Origin: Scatophagus argus
Lineage: Eukaryota > Chordata > Actinopteri > Scatophagidae
Reading direction: 5' to 3'
Length of the DNA stretch: 64,000 bases
Assembly (NCBI RefSeq): GCF_020382885.2
Contig: NC_058499.1
Coordinates: 16,601,872-16,665,871 of the forward strand
The notes below the pieces were generated by a model. That model was not told the DNA's origin. It saw only the letters and a list, made by a program, of their open reading frames with translations, and did not search any database. The position numbers and the translations under genes are program-made. Positions within the stretch are counted from its first letter, which is position 1. Every line of letters starts with the position of its first letter. Below, piece after piece: positions 27,851 to 38,100 of the stretch.

Positions 27851-28179
27851 GCTGCAATGTGTGTGTGTGTGTGTGCCTGCGACAGAGAGAGAGGGGGAGC
27901 GTGCATATGCGTGTGACACACTTTCAGGTACAAGAAGAAAACATCACACACATCTTAAAGTCAGTTATTTTTTTGGTGCGCTTTCAGGAAATGAGGAAGT
28001 TAAAGTTATGCTAAAATCATTCATGTTTTGACCCACCACTACCAGCACAATTGTTGTTTTCCTTTGACTGGATTATTGTACACTGATATAATGTCTTAGT
28101 GTTTTTAGATAAAACCATAGACCAACTTCAATCAACCACTCTTGTTCCCAATTTTCCACTCCCACAGAGAGCACCAGGT

Positions 28180-28510
28180 GAAATTAAACTCGTTATTTCT
28201 CGTTCTGCCTCGCTGGATTGGGCAGGAGTGTTTAATTACAATAGAAAATCTTTCATAATTGGCATAATGAGGCGCAAAGGCGCACACAATGGTGCTCACA
28301 TTGTGCTGTTGCGCTCCCCATTTCGCAGGAGATGGGCTTTTTGATTGGGCTGTGTGCGCCATGAATAACACAGTTGGGGATACAACTAGTCTACAACTCC
28401 GGGTTTTATTTAGATTGATCTCAATCGGGCAATAAGAATTTTGACCCGTCTCATTGTCTTGCTGACTTTCCCCAGGCCGTATTTCAAAGTGTCTATACCC
28501 TTTGAGAGGA
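28180..28510. promoter_or_regulatory. candidate regulatory block with inverted SOX motifs
   Basis: This repeat-free block contains TTTAATTACAATAG and CATAATTGGCATAATGAG (homeodomain-like cores). It also carries a perfect inverted pair CACAATG (28285-28291) and CATTGTG (28299-28305) with a 7-base spacer, the arrangement expected for paired SOX binding. It sits just 3' of ascl1b. Neural enhancer activity would fit but is not shown. Confidence 0.4.
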
Positions 28511-28798
28511 GTGAATTGCACCCCTCCTCCGTCTCCCTCTGCTGCAGGCCCTCTGGGTAAAGGCAGAGTATGCAAAAGAAACAATGCAATGCATGAAACG
28601 TAATATTAATCTCCCTGTCCTGAATGCAGACAAAGCGCTGTAGAAGGTGCGCGTCTATAATGGTTATTGAGTGCTCAACCAGCTGCGCAATTTTCCCCCG
28701 TGTGCCCGACCAAGTCGGGAAAAGGTCACGCAGGGGCTTTTAATAAAAGAGAAGCTCGCTAGTTTGCTCAATTACTGCCACCAACACACACCCCTCAG

Positions 28799-28831
28799 AC
28801 ACACACACAAACACACACACACACACACACA
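28799..28831. repeat. (CA)n microsatellite
   Basis: CA run with one AAC interruption, just beyond the putative ascl1b polyadenylation site. Confidence 0.95.
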
Positions 28832-28907
28832 TCTGAGCATAAAAGTGTCCAATATCATCAGAAGAACCAAACCACTAGAGAGGAATATAATATAAATAGA
28901 TTTCATC

Positions 28908-28913
28908 TTTATT
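28908..28913 (-). terminator. candidate ascl1b polyadenylation signal
   Basis: AATAAA on the minus strand (TTTATT on plus), about 0.85 kb downstream of the ascl1b stop codon. This would give a 3' UTR length normal for the gene. Cleavage would fall near 28,890. Confidence 0.5.
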
Positions 28914-29766
28914 TATAAAACTTGTTTTACACAAAATATATTTGTTAAAATCGAATATTTACATTTTAGGCTACGGGAAACGGAGAACAAGTGCATACAT
29001 TAATAAAGGTCTCCTCATCACCTATTTCAAAATAACAAAACAACTACAATCTGTCACAGGTAGTAGATTGATATTGCTGTCCAGTCACACAACCCATACA
29101 TGCCAACTCACTGCCTCACTGACAGCTGGTTCTCAAAACACTGTCAGGAAAAGTGGCAGTGACTTGTTGTTCAAGAACATTGTTTGTTTCACTCAATGTA
29201 CAAAAATATGTCTTCCGTGTTAAAACAATTTGTTTTATGACACAATGTTGTTATGAATTGGGGGGGTGTGTGAAAATGTACATCACGACAAAGTCTGTTG
29301 ACGCATCATCTTTGTTGTGTTGTGCCTTCCAACAGACGTGGCAGCTGAGGAAGGCAGCCCTGCTCTGATGAAACACTCATCAAACAAGTCCTCTGGAGCT
29401 GCAGCGCAGTCTCAGCAGAGCCTGCTGTCTCACGTATTAATTGCACTTATTCAGACATAACATCAACAGTGCTTTACTTCCACGCGTCAACGTGACACCG
29501 AGTCCAGCTCCCTCCTCCTTTGTGGGGACTTCAGGGCGACTATTCATGCTCTATGCAACAAGAGGCTCCCTCTCTCTCTCACACACACACTCTCTCTCTT
29601 TCTCATTATTGCCTTGCTCCTGCAGAAGCAGCCCGGTGAGGGAGGGAGGCAACAGATCACTTCCAAGCACGGAAGGCAAGACTGATCTGATGCCTTTATC
29701 AAGTCTGTCAGTATTTCAGCCGCCTTGACGCACAGACGCCGCTGTGCAGTTTGGATGATGTCAGCC

Positions 29767-30381
29767 TCAGTACCTGTCGAACCAGGTTGTAAAGTCCAAC
29801 AGCTCCTGTTCCTCGGAGCTTAGAGGCTCGTAGCCACCTTCATCTGATGAGTAGGTGGAGTGAGGCGACTCCGGGTCGGCGGAGTAGCTATTGGAAAGTG
29901 TCGGGGATGGCAACCCGCACTGGAACGCAGCCGATACAGCGTCGTGTTCGTCGAGAAGTTGCTGTAAAGCCCTGATGTACTCCACCGCAGACCTCAGGGT
30001 CTCCACTTTGCTCATCTTCTTGTTGGCGGCGCCGTTGGGCACATGCTGACGCAGCGTCTGGAAACCCATGTTGACCTGCTTGACCCGGTTCCTCTCTCTT
30101 TCGTTCCGCCGGGCCACGGCCACGGGCTGCTGCTGAGGGATGGAGTAGCCGAGGCCGTTGAAGCTCAGGCGCCGCTTGCAGCGCAGGAGTTCCGGCGAGC
30201 TGGAGCGCTGTCTCTTCAGCACCTTGGTTTTGCTTTGGAACCCGGCAGCGCTGGCAGTGTTGGGGTGCACGGCGGGGGCCGTGCAGTCCTGCGGCGGGGC
30301 GTGCAGGCTGAGGCCGGCGCGTCTTTCAGTAAGTCCAAACGTGAATGCAGTCTGCGTGGTGGTGATGGTTGTAGTTTCCAT
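29767..30381 (-). CDS. ascl1b: Achaete-scute homolog 1b, proneural bHLH transcription factor
   Basis: A single-exon frame of 204 residues. Residues 55-88 are the Ascl1 signature preceding the bHLH ([17 protein letters not shown] and the IPQQQP stretch). The basic region is about residues 90-101 ([12 protein letters not shown]) and helix-loop-helix spans about 102-142, including [20 protein letters not shown]. The acidic/serine C-terminus has SSDEG and [12 protein letters not shown], typical of Ascl1. Family members dimerise with E proteins, bind CANNTG E boxes in the nucleus and drive neurogenesis under Notch/HES repression. The short non-polyglutamine N-terminus and the tail ending FDRY favour the fish b paralogue over ascl1a. 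Several Ser-Pro sites could be CDK targets, as known for Ascl1. The stop lies just after a potential splice donor (see findings). The start is the first in-frame ATG after an upstream CpG-rich leader. Confidence 0.96.
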   Translation of the reverse strand: METTTITTTQTAFTFGLTERRAGLSLHAPPQDCTAPAVHPNTASAAGFQSKTKVLKRQRSSSPELLRCKRRLSFNGLGYSIPQQQPVAVARRNERERNRVKQVNMGFQTLRQHVPNGAANKKMSKVETLRSAVEYIRALQQLLDEHDAVSAAFQCGLPSPTLSNSYSADPESPHSTYSSDEGGYEPLSSEEQELLDFTTWFDRY

Positions 30382-30439
30382 CTCGCTGACAGTTCGTCTG
30401 AGGTGATGGATGCAAAGGGACGAGCGCAGTCTCTAGCAG

Positions 30440-30795
30440 AATAGGAACGAGGCTGACTGTGTACGGCTCTCGTGTCCTTCGCGTGGGGACCGTGTGGCTA
30501 ACTCTAGTCCAAGTCTCTCTTGACTGCTTACTCCACGAGCCGATCTGACCCAAACTTTGGCAGCACTCCTCTTTTTCAACACGCGCCCCAACACACACCT
30601 CCCACCCCCTTTTGGAGACGCACGCTTCATCGCGAGGCCCCGCCCCCGCTGTGTGATTCTTCTGCACACCGACTCCCCCGGGCCAGGCGCGTGGCTCCGG
30701 GAGCTCAATAAACAATCCCGAGCTTTCACTGCGCCCGGAGCACGCGCTGGGCTCATTTACATTCCAATGTCTCTAACTTGAAGGCCCATTGGTCG
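30440..30795 (-). promoter_or_regulatory. ascl1b leader and proximal promoter
   Basis: CpG-rich sequence upstream of the ascl1b ATG. Elements on the minus strand are an inverted CCAAT box (ATTGG at 30788-30792 on plus), a GC box (complement of 30638-30647), and two HES-type class C sites, CACGAG (complement of 30469-30474) and CACGCG (complement of 30480-30485). No TATA box is apparent. The start site is probably between 30,500 and 30,700 but cannot be fixed from sequence alone. Confidence 0.5.
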
Positions 30796-30889
30796 ATTCA
30801 AACGGCCTGCAACCGTGCGAAAAGAAAGAAAGAAGAAAAGGACAGCGAAAGAAGAAAAAAAGGAGAGAGAATGAAAAAAGTGAATGGTT

Positions 30890-31140
30890 TAGTTCTTTGA
30901 AATGCCTTTTGAATTTGACAATGTACCCCTGGCAAGTCTTCAAATTATCAGTCTTCCCCCCTCGGCCATCTTTCTCCTCCAGTTCTTTACAATCACAAAT
31001 ACCAAGGACGCACTCTCCTGTATCCAGGCTACAGCTTTACAGAGCAAAATAAATTGCAAGCGTGTCTCTGAGCACAATAATTGGCAATTATAAAGCTCGC
31101 GCCGGGACGCGATTAATTTGAAAGTAAACATCATGTTTAT
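30890..31140. promoter_or_regulatory. candidate upstream regulatory block of ascl1b
   Basis: Just upstream of the ascl1b promoter, this repeat-free block contains TTTACAATCACAAATACC, GAGCACAATAATTGGCAATTAT (SOX-like plus homeodomain cores), GCGATTAATTTG and GTAAACATCATG (forkhead-like). Composition and position suggest a conserved enhancer. No alignment was possible. Confidence 0.35.
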
Positions 31141-31449
31141 GACATGCAGACGTCAGACAGAGAGCCTATTACAGCTCCTACCCAACTCTGTGGTCCTCAG
31201 TTTGTTGCCACTTGTTTGACTGGTTACCACTGGAAAAGTCTTGTTGAATTCAGTAACTTTTTAGCTCTCGTACGAATGCAGACACTTTCGATGGTGTCAT
31301 ATGTTTGCACTCTTTTACACTGTGGATTACGTGGTCCAGTAAAAGTCCAACCCAACTCAGAGCGCAGTTGGATGCAGGATTTCAGCACCACCTCTGACTG
31401 GACAGTGAGATACCACAGCATCGTCGCCCTCTACTTTTGCCCTTTTCCG

Positions 31450-31474
31450 AGTAGTAGTAGTAGTAGTAGTAGTA
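31450..31474. repeat. (AGT)n microsatellite
   Basis: Eight AGT trinucleotide units. Confidence 0.95.
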
Positions 31475-32203
31475 CTATTGTCTGTTTTATTCACATGAAG
31501 CTTTTTCCATATTGTGAAAAGGCCTTCGAAATGTGTTTTGATTGCAGAAAAGTCTCCCTACCGACAACGTCTGTCAGTGAGAGAGCATGTGAGGAAACGT
31601 AAAGACCGTCGTCCCCTAAAAACGGAACACTTGCGGCCTCTGGCGGCGTAAATTGACAACTACCTCCTTCAGCCTCCTTTCATTCTGTGGGGGATTCCCT
31701 AACAGCTCGTGGTTTAACATCTCCTCTGGGCTGAGACTGATCTAAGCCAAACCAAAGTAAGAACTTTAACAGTCAGATCTTCAGACCTCTATTGTCCACA
31801 ACCGTCCATAACACTGGAGACATCAAACAATTAATTAATCATCTGTAAACACGAACAGATTATTTCAGAGATGTGAAATGCCCATGTTATTTCCAATATC
31901 AAGCCAACTGAAACTTTTAGCTGAAGTTTACCTTACAGCACAAAGACTGAGACCATATCATACTCCATTCATTATCATCATCTTATTATTTCTCCATAAA
32001 TCCTGTTGCAAAAATCCCTCTGTGTGTGTGTGTAAATGAGTCTCCTAAATCAGTCTTCTCAAGGTAACATAATATGACTTCAGCAATAGAACTGTACTGG
32101 TCTGTGTACTTTTCCATGCTCCTCTGAATGGGGATGCTTTGTGTGGAAAACCCCACTTTCAACCTCTCTTTCAGTCCCTACTCTGCCTGGTCTTCCCCTA
32201 TCA

Positions 32204-32220
32204 ACAGCAGGGGGCGCTGG
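32204..32220 (+). promoter_or_regulatory. CTCF-type binding motif, forward orientation
   Basis: ACAGCAGGGGGCGCTGG matches the CTCF core CCASYAGRKGGCRS at all but about one position. It lies between the ascl1b and irf7 promoters and points rightward, toward the oppositely oriented motif at 55445-55460. Confidence 0.6.
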
Positions 32221-34817
32221 AGCAAACAGAAGTGAAAACCCTCCTTTACTAACCAGCTCAGTCAGCAGGTGTTTGTAAAAAGATTATATACCATCTAAAG
32301 CTGTCAGCAATCGCAGACACATCCAAAAGCTCTGAGGAAAACATTCACAGTTAGTCAACAATGAATCATGGACAGTAAAACCCACTGAGAGATGTGAAGC
32401 ATGTAGTTGGCCAAACAAATATGGAATAGAGTGAACTCATACAGTACATAGGTGTGTGTGCTGTAGCAATGTTAAATCAATACTAACAATTGTCTCAGCT
32501 ATTTTTTTTTTATGTAAAAACCAGAAAATATTTGCAATGGATGTGGATATATTACAAGAACATTAGATAAAGATCAAATTCTTCTGACTGAAACATCACA
32601 CCTTAGACAAACAAATATACTCTTCTTTCATTTTCACTTAACACAGAAATGCAGCCACCCACACACACACGCACATAAATGCACACACTCACCATTTCAA
32701 GCCGAGGCCTGCCAAAGTCCCATTCAGGTGTGGCTGTTGGTTCTCCTACACAAACTGAAACTCTGAACACAACACCCACCTTTTCTTAAGCTTTTCAAAA
32801 CAATGCTTCAAGTCTCCAGCACTTCACATCTGACACCCGTGGGTGAGATAAGAATGATAAAGTGTGTGTGTGTATCTTTCTATGCTACTAAGGTAAAATA
32901 ATAGAGACATACAGAGTGAGAGATGAATCAGGAAGGAGAATCTAAAAATAAGCTAGAAGTCCCTGTACAAATCCCTGGATAGGCAACACTAAGGACCCAT
33001 CAACTCACTCGTATAGTTTTGCAGGCCACACTACGAGATAAGAAAATGCACTGCAAATAAAATCTGGTGACTTTTCTGAGTGACATGTAGGAATGATCTA
33101 CTCCATCTTCTGTCAAAAAACATCTATATTACCATCTGGCTTTACAGACAAGCTAACATCACCGATGCTGCATTTGCATTGTGAATGAAAGTGTGAAATA
33201 AGATGTGAGCCTTCCATGTGGCTTTCCACTAACCAAACTACATCCTTCCTCAGTGGCTGCGGTTTCTGCAGGGGCCATCTACAAGGAGTGAACAGCACTT
33301 CCAGGGAGCAGGAAAAGGGTAGTGCTCCATCAGGGTATGTATCACTTCCCTTTTCCTGACACATGCACGCTGGGCTGTTAGGCCAATATGAGACACATTT
33401 CTCAAACAGTGACAGACTAATACAGTGTGCTGATTTCCCAGTTTTTCACTAACGCAGTCTGTGGTAAGGATGCAGCCTGACAAAAGACAGCAAGTCTCCC
33501 CTAGAGAGTAAGTAAAGAGAAGTAAGCTCAGTGACCTTCTGCATGCACACAAATGTGACACAGAGGACGTGATCTTTAGTCCAGTGATTGTGGTTAAAAA
33601 ATTGCACAAGACCCCCCAATGAGTGCTAATAATATTTTTAAATTGTGCTTTCCTATGTAGTGAAGTTAGAAAACACTGATAAAAAGAGGAAATGAAGCCT
33701 CATCTGGAACAGTCTGAATAATGGTTTTTAGTCACATAGACTAAAATGTATGCCACAGAAACAAGGGCATCCCCAGTGGCTATAAATACTGTGTCTCACT
33801 CAAACACATGACACAGCCACACACCTGCAGGCTTGTGACTCTGTGAGTCCCCCAAAACATCTGAATACACATTTATTATAAACTACGGCAAGTTGGCTGG
33901 TGGATTCACTGGAACAAGGTGATTTCATGACATGACATTTTAATGAACTATTCCACTCCAAAAGTAGTCAGCTAAGTGCCTCGGAGCTGACAGACCCCAC
34001 AGTTGTCATCTGAACTGAAACTACTGAGATAATGTTCAGTGGGCCTTGAATCTGCGGGGTACGTCAAAATGAAAATGCTTCACAGATCAACCGCAACACC
34101 TGCTTCATATTATGTAGATCCCTCTTGTGCTGCCAAAAAGCTCTGACCTATCAGGAGAAGCGACACAGGATGAGTGTTGGATCCTTTGGGTCCTATGTAT
34201 TGAGGTCTGCAATATTTAAGTTGGTAGCACGTGTTTAAAGAACATCCACATGATTGCCAGAACCCAAGGCTTCCGTGCAGAACACTGCATTGTAAACATG
34301 ACATGACTATAGAAGTTGCTCTCACTGTGTGAAATACTGAAGTCTTCTCATATTTTTACGGATTCATCACAACATTCTGAATGTCTGGTCTTCATTTTAT
34401 AACATCACACTTGCACGTATCTGTCGCCATTAATTTGTTTAGAAATCCCCGGATTCTGATCACGTCTATTATAAAACATGACTGCTTTAACCAGCTTCAC
34501 GTTGCATACAGTAGGATATCTCTTTAAGAAAGTAAGTTTTAGAGACAAATAAAAGCAATACGCCCACTTAAGTATTTGATATATAAATACAAAACAAATC
34601 AATAAAAAACAAGGCGTGGAGGGGAGTAACGCTATCACGAGTTACACTAACCTACAGTAAACGCCTCTGGACTCTGGTTTTATTATGAAAGTACCAGCCA
34701 AATGCCACTCAGGTGGTAAACACCCAGGGCTGACTCCGTGGGCTTTCGTAGGCAAAAACAATTGGATGATGAAAGGAGGGTGACGTGGTGATGCAAGAAA
34801 ACACAACTGGTAACGCG

Positions 34818-34829
34818 ACTTTCATTTTC
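34818..34829 (-). promoter_or_regulatory. interferon-stimulated response element (ISRE) of irf7
   Basis: The minus strand reads GAAAATGAAAGT, fitting the GAAANNGAAA core bound by IRF9/ISGF3 and other IRFs. It lies about 230 bases upstream of the TATA box of irf7. A second GAAACTG half-site follows at 34836-34842. Vertebrate irf7 genes are interferon-induced through such sites, so positive feedback is likely. Confidence 0.65.
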
Positions 34830-35055
34830 TCAACAGAAACTGTCGGTGGCAGAAATTCCGGTTCTCTGACCGGCAGTTTTTGTATCCGGTCTGCAGAGGG
34901 TGCAGTCGATTTATCGACCGTGAGCACGTCTCAATCGTACAAGCGAATCAGACGCACCCGTTCGTCGGAAAATGCCCGTTTGCTTCCCCCGCCTCCGCCT
35001 CTCTTCCAGCTGGGGAGGGGACATTAAACCATCACATGACCTCACTGGACTGGTT

Positions 35056-35064
35056 TATATAAAA
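35056..35064 (+). promoter_or_regulatory. TATA box of irf7
   Basis: TATATAAAA is placed 56 bases before the irf7 start codon, implying transcription from about 35,085-35,090 and a leader of only about 30 bases. It is embedded in a perfect 7-base inverted repeat, CTGGTTT/AAACCAG (35050-35068). Confidence 0.75.
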
Positions 35065-35119
35065 CCAGCCAGGGTGCTCCGAGGACACATTTTTATGAGA
35101 ATAATCCCTCTGCAGAGAC

Positions 35120-38100
35120 ATGCAAAGGTAGGAAACTGCACATCCTCGCCTCCGTCTCTCCTTTGCCTGTTGGAGATATTGTCATTATATGTGGATACTT
35201 TGTTTTGTCGGAAGTGGATTGCACTCATCGTGAAGGAGTTAGTTCCCTGTAAAACTTGCTGTGTGTCTGGATTGACTCAACCCCTGCAGTAGTGAGGTTC
35301 AGTAAAGTGTGCAGGCTGCTGAATATTGTTTGGTCAGACCATGTTGAGGATTATTATTGAGTATTTTCTGCCTTTCTGACCTTCTGTATAAGAACAGAAA
35401 AACGTGTAACTGTGTAAGCTGTCAGTAGTTTTCAGTGTTGTGTTTGCGTGGTTAAGGTGCTTGTCTCCATTTCCTCATGCAGAGATGTCTTTGTAAAGAG
35501 CAACACTGATGTGCCATGTTTCCTTGTAGTCCTCCCAAGCCTCAGTTTGCCAGCTGGCTCATAGAGCAGGTGGAGACGGGCCAGTACACGGGCCTGCGCT
35601 ATGTGGACCAAAACAAGTTCAGAGTCCCGTGGAAGCATAACTCAAGAAAGGACTGCAATGACGAAGACAGTAAAATATTCCGGGTGAGTTCAATGTCCTC
35701 TGTTAAATTTGTCACTGCAATACAAGTATTATCTGATTAGATTAGATTAGACACTAATACCGTATTAATACCTTTGGATTGAAAGATGGGGGTAAATGCT
35801 TTAAGTATAATACTGTGCCAGAAACGCTCCTCTTAGGTTACTGTAGATAATGACTGATGATTCTTTAGGGATTCTTTCATTTCTCTACTGCCAGAGTGCT
35901 GAGGTATGCCAGGTGTTGCTGAGGGCAATTATAGCACACTAACACCATCAGTGGCACTTCTGCTTTCACTGAGTCAAAGCAAACAAAGCAATACCACAGC
36001 GTGAATGGCTAAAATACTCCGTTACATGTAAAAATCCTGCAGTCAAAACTTTCTGATACAAAACAATAAAAGTAACCAGATGGAAATGTACTTATTTTCT
36101 GCTTTATATATTACCAATATAAACGTAACCAGTGATCATTACCATTCAGTCTGAGAGTGAGAGCAAGTTTCGGTGAGGCATCATCGTTCCACTGGGATTG
36201 CATTGTGTCCTTTAAATGACGGATGGAGGCAGTGTTTTATTGTTGTTGCTAAACCTGGTGAAACTAACAAGTCCATTCTGTAAAATCCAAATCTGTGAAG
36301 TAACTACATCCCTGGCTCTAGAAAAGGTGGGACGCTGTGTAAAACAGAATGCAATCATTTGCCTTTGCAGCCCATGTATTAATATCTGTTATACAACCGC
36401 ATGTTTCACATCCTTGTTTGTGAACATCTGAGCCTTTCGAGGATGTCACGTCCAGTCACAATCCTACCACGTGTTTCCCATGTGAAATGTTCCGAATAGG
36501 AGTTTTCTGAGCCGTACACAACTTTCCAAATTCAACATAAGCAGATATTTAAAAAAAAATCTATGTTGATGTTGGGCAAAAATATTAAACATATTGTCTT
36601 TGTGCTGCTTTCAACTGAGTAAACTGAGTATATGTCAAAAGGGGATTAGCAAGTTATCACATTCTGTTTTATTTATGTTTTACATTTTTTTTTGGGGGGG
36701 GGGGGGGTCAGACTTAGCTGTTAGATAAATGTAGTGGAGTAAAAAGTACAACATTTCCAGTGTGTAAATATGGCCAACTGTGGTTTGTATGGTTGACAGG
36801 CATGGGCAGTAGCAAGTGGTAAAATCAACGAGTTCCCCAATGACAAGGCCAGGTGGAAAACCAACTTCAGATGCGCTCTGAACCAACTCTCTGTGCGCTT
36901 CAAGTTGATACAGGACAATTCCAAGAATTCAGATGACCCTCATAAAATTTATGAGATTATGAACACTGACTGTAAGTGTAACTTATTCCAAACAATCCCT
37001 TATGGAACCATTTAGAGTTTGACTGTAAATGAAAGTGATTCTGTTTTCTTTATCTGCAGATAACTATGAAATTCTGCCAGCACAAGACACCCAGGGGTGT
37101 TCTGACATGATTCCGCAGATCTACAGCTCTCCCAGAGAGTGTTTCCCCTCAGGAGCTGAGGTGCAATATTGCCTAGAGCCTACTTCCACTTCCCTCCATT
37201 AAGAATCACTTTGAGATGTCAGCGTCTCTTTTAATACCTAATAAATAGTACTGTACCTTTTTCCTCCAAACAGCACAATCTTCTTAACAATTTCATGGCC
37301 TTGGATCTTGGGAACCATCCATCAGGTACAGGAGGCCTCTTCATCCTCCCCACCTGTTTATGATTTTACATGGTTTATAATGAAGGATAAATGTAGTTTG
37401 ATCTGCTTTTCATGTTTATCAGAGGAGCAGTGGGCAGAGGATTATGTTCAGCACAATCTAGCTGTCCCTGAAAGCTATTCTGCAGCAGCTGATATCCACC
37501 CACAGCTGCTATCAGATCAGCCATCTTGCTACGAGGGTATGTTCAGCTAAATAAAATTTAAATGACTTTATTGAAATGAAACAGAAGTTTTTTTCAAAAA
37601 GTAAAAAAAACAAAGTAGAAAAAAAAAAGAACAAACCAACTTACCATATGTTGAGATGTGATCGTTACATGGATTTTCGGTTTTTTGCTTGTTTGTTTTG
37701 CAGCAAATCCTCCTCAAGTCCTCAGTTCACCTCAGCAGCCAAGTATATATGATCTGGAGATCTCCATCCACTACAGGAAAAAAGAAATGTTCAAGATCAC
37801 AGTGAACGCTCCCCGTGTCCAGCTCCACTACCAACACGAGGCCCCTGAGCTGAATGCTTATCACATCTGCTTCCCCTCCACAGCTGGTCTGCTGGACCAC
37901 AAACAGGTACATAATTGCATCAGTTGGCTTAAATAATGAAAAAATCCACCACAAACTGTTTTAAAAATACCTTTTAACAGATTATCTGACTTTCCTCTGC
38001 CAATTCTGTAAGACATTTAGTAAAGGAAAGTAAAAAGATGCAATAATACACACAGAAAATCCAAAAAAGATCATGTTATACACAGTTACTTGCCATATCC

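Larger units (their letters stand above)
31141..34700. other. ascl1b-irf7 intergenic region, no gene recognised
   Basis: About 3.6 kb between divergently transcribed ascl1b and irf7. It holds an (AGT)8 microsatellite (31450-31474), a CTCF-type motif (32204-32220, listed separately), small CA runs near 32660 and 32860, and otherwise unique-looking sequence. No convincing exon was found. Confidence 0.6.
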
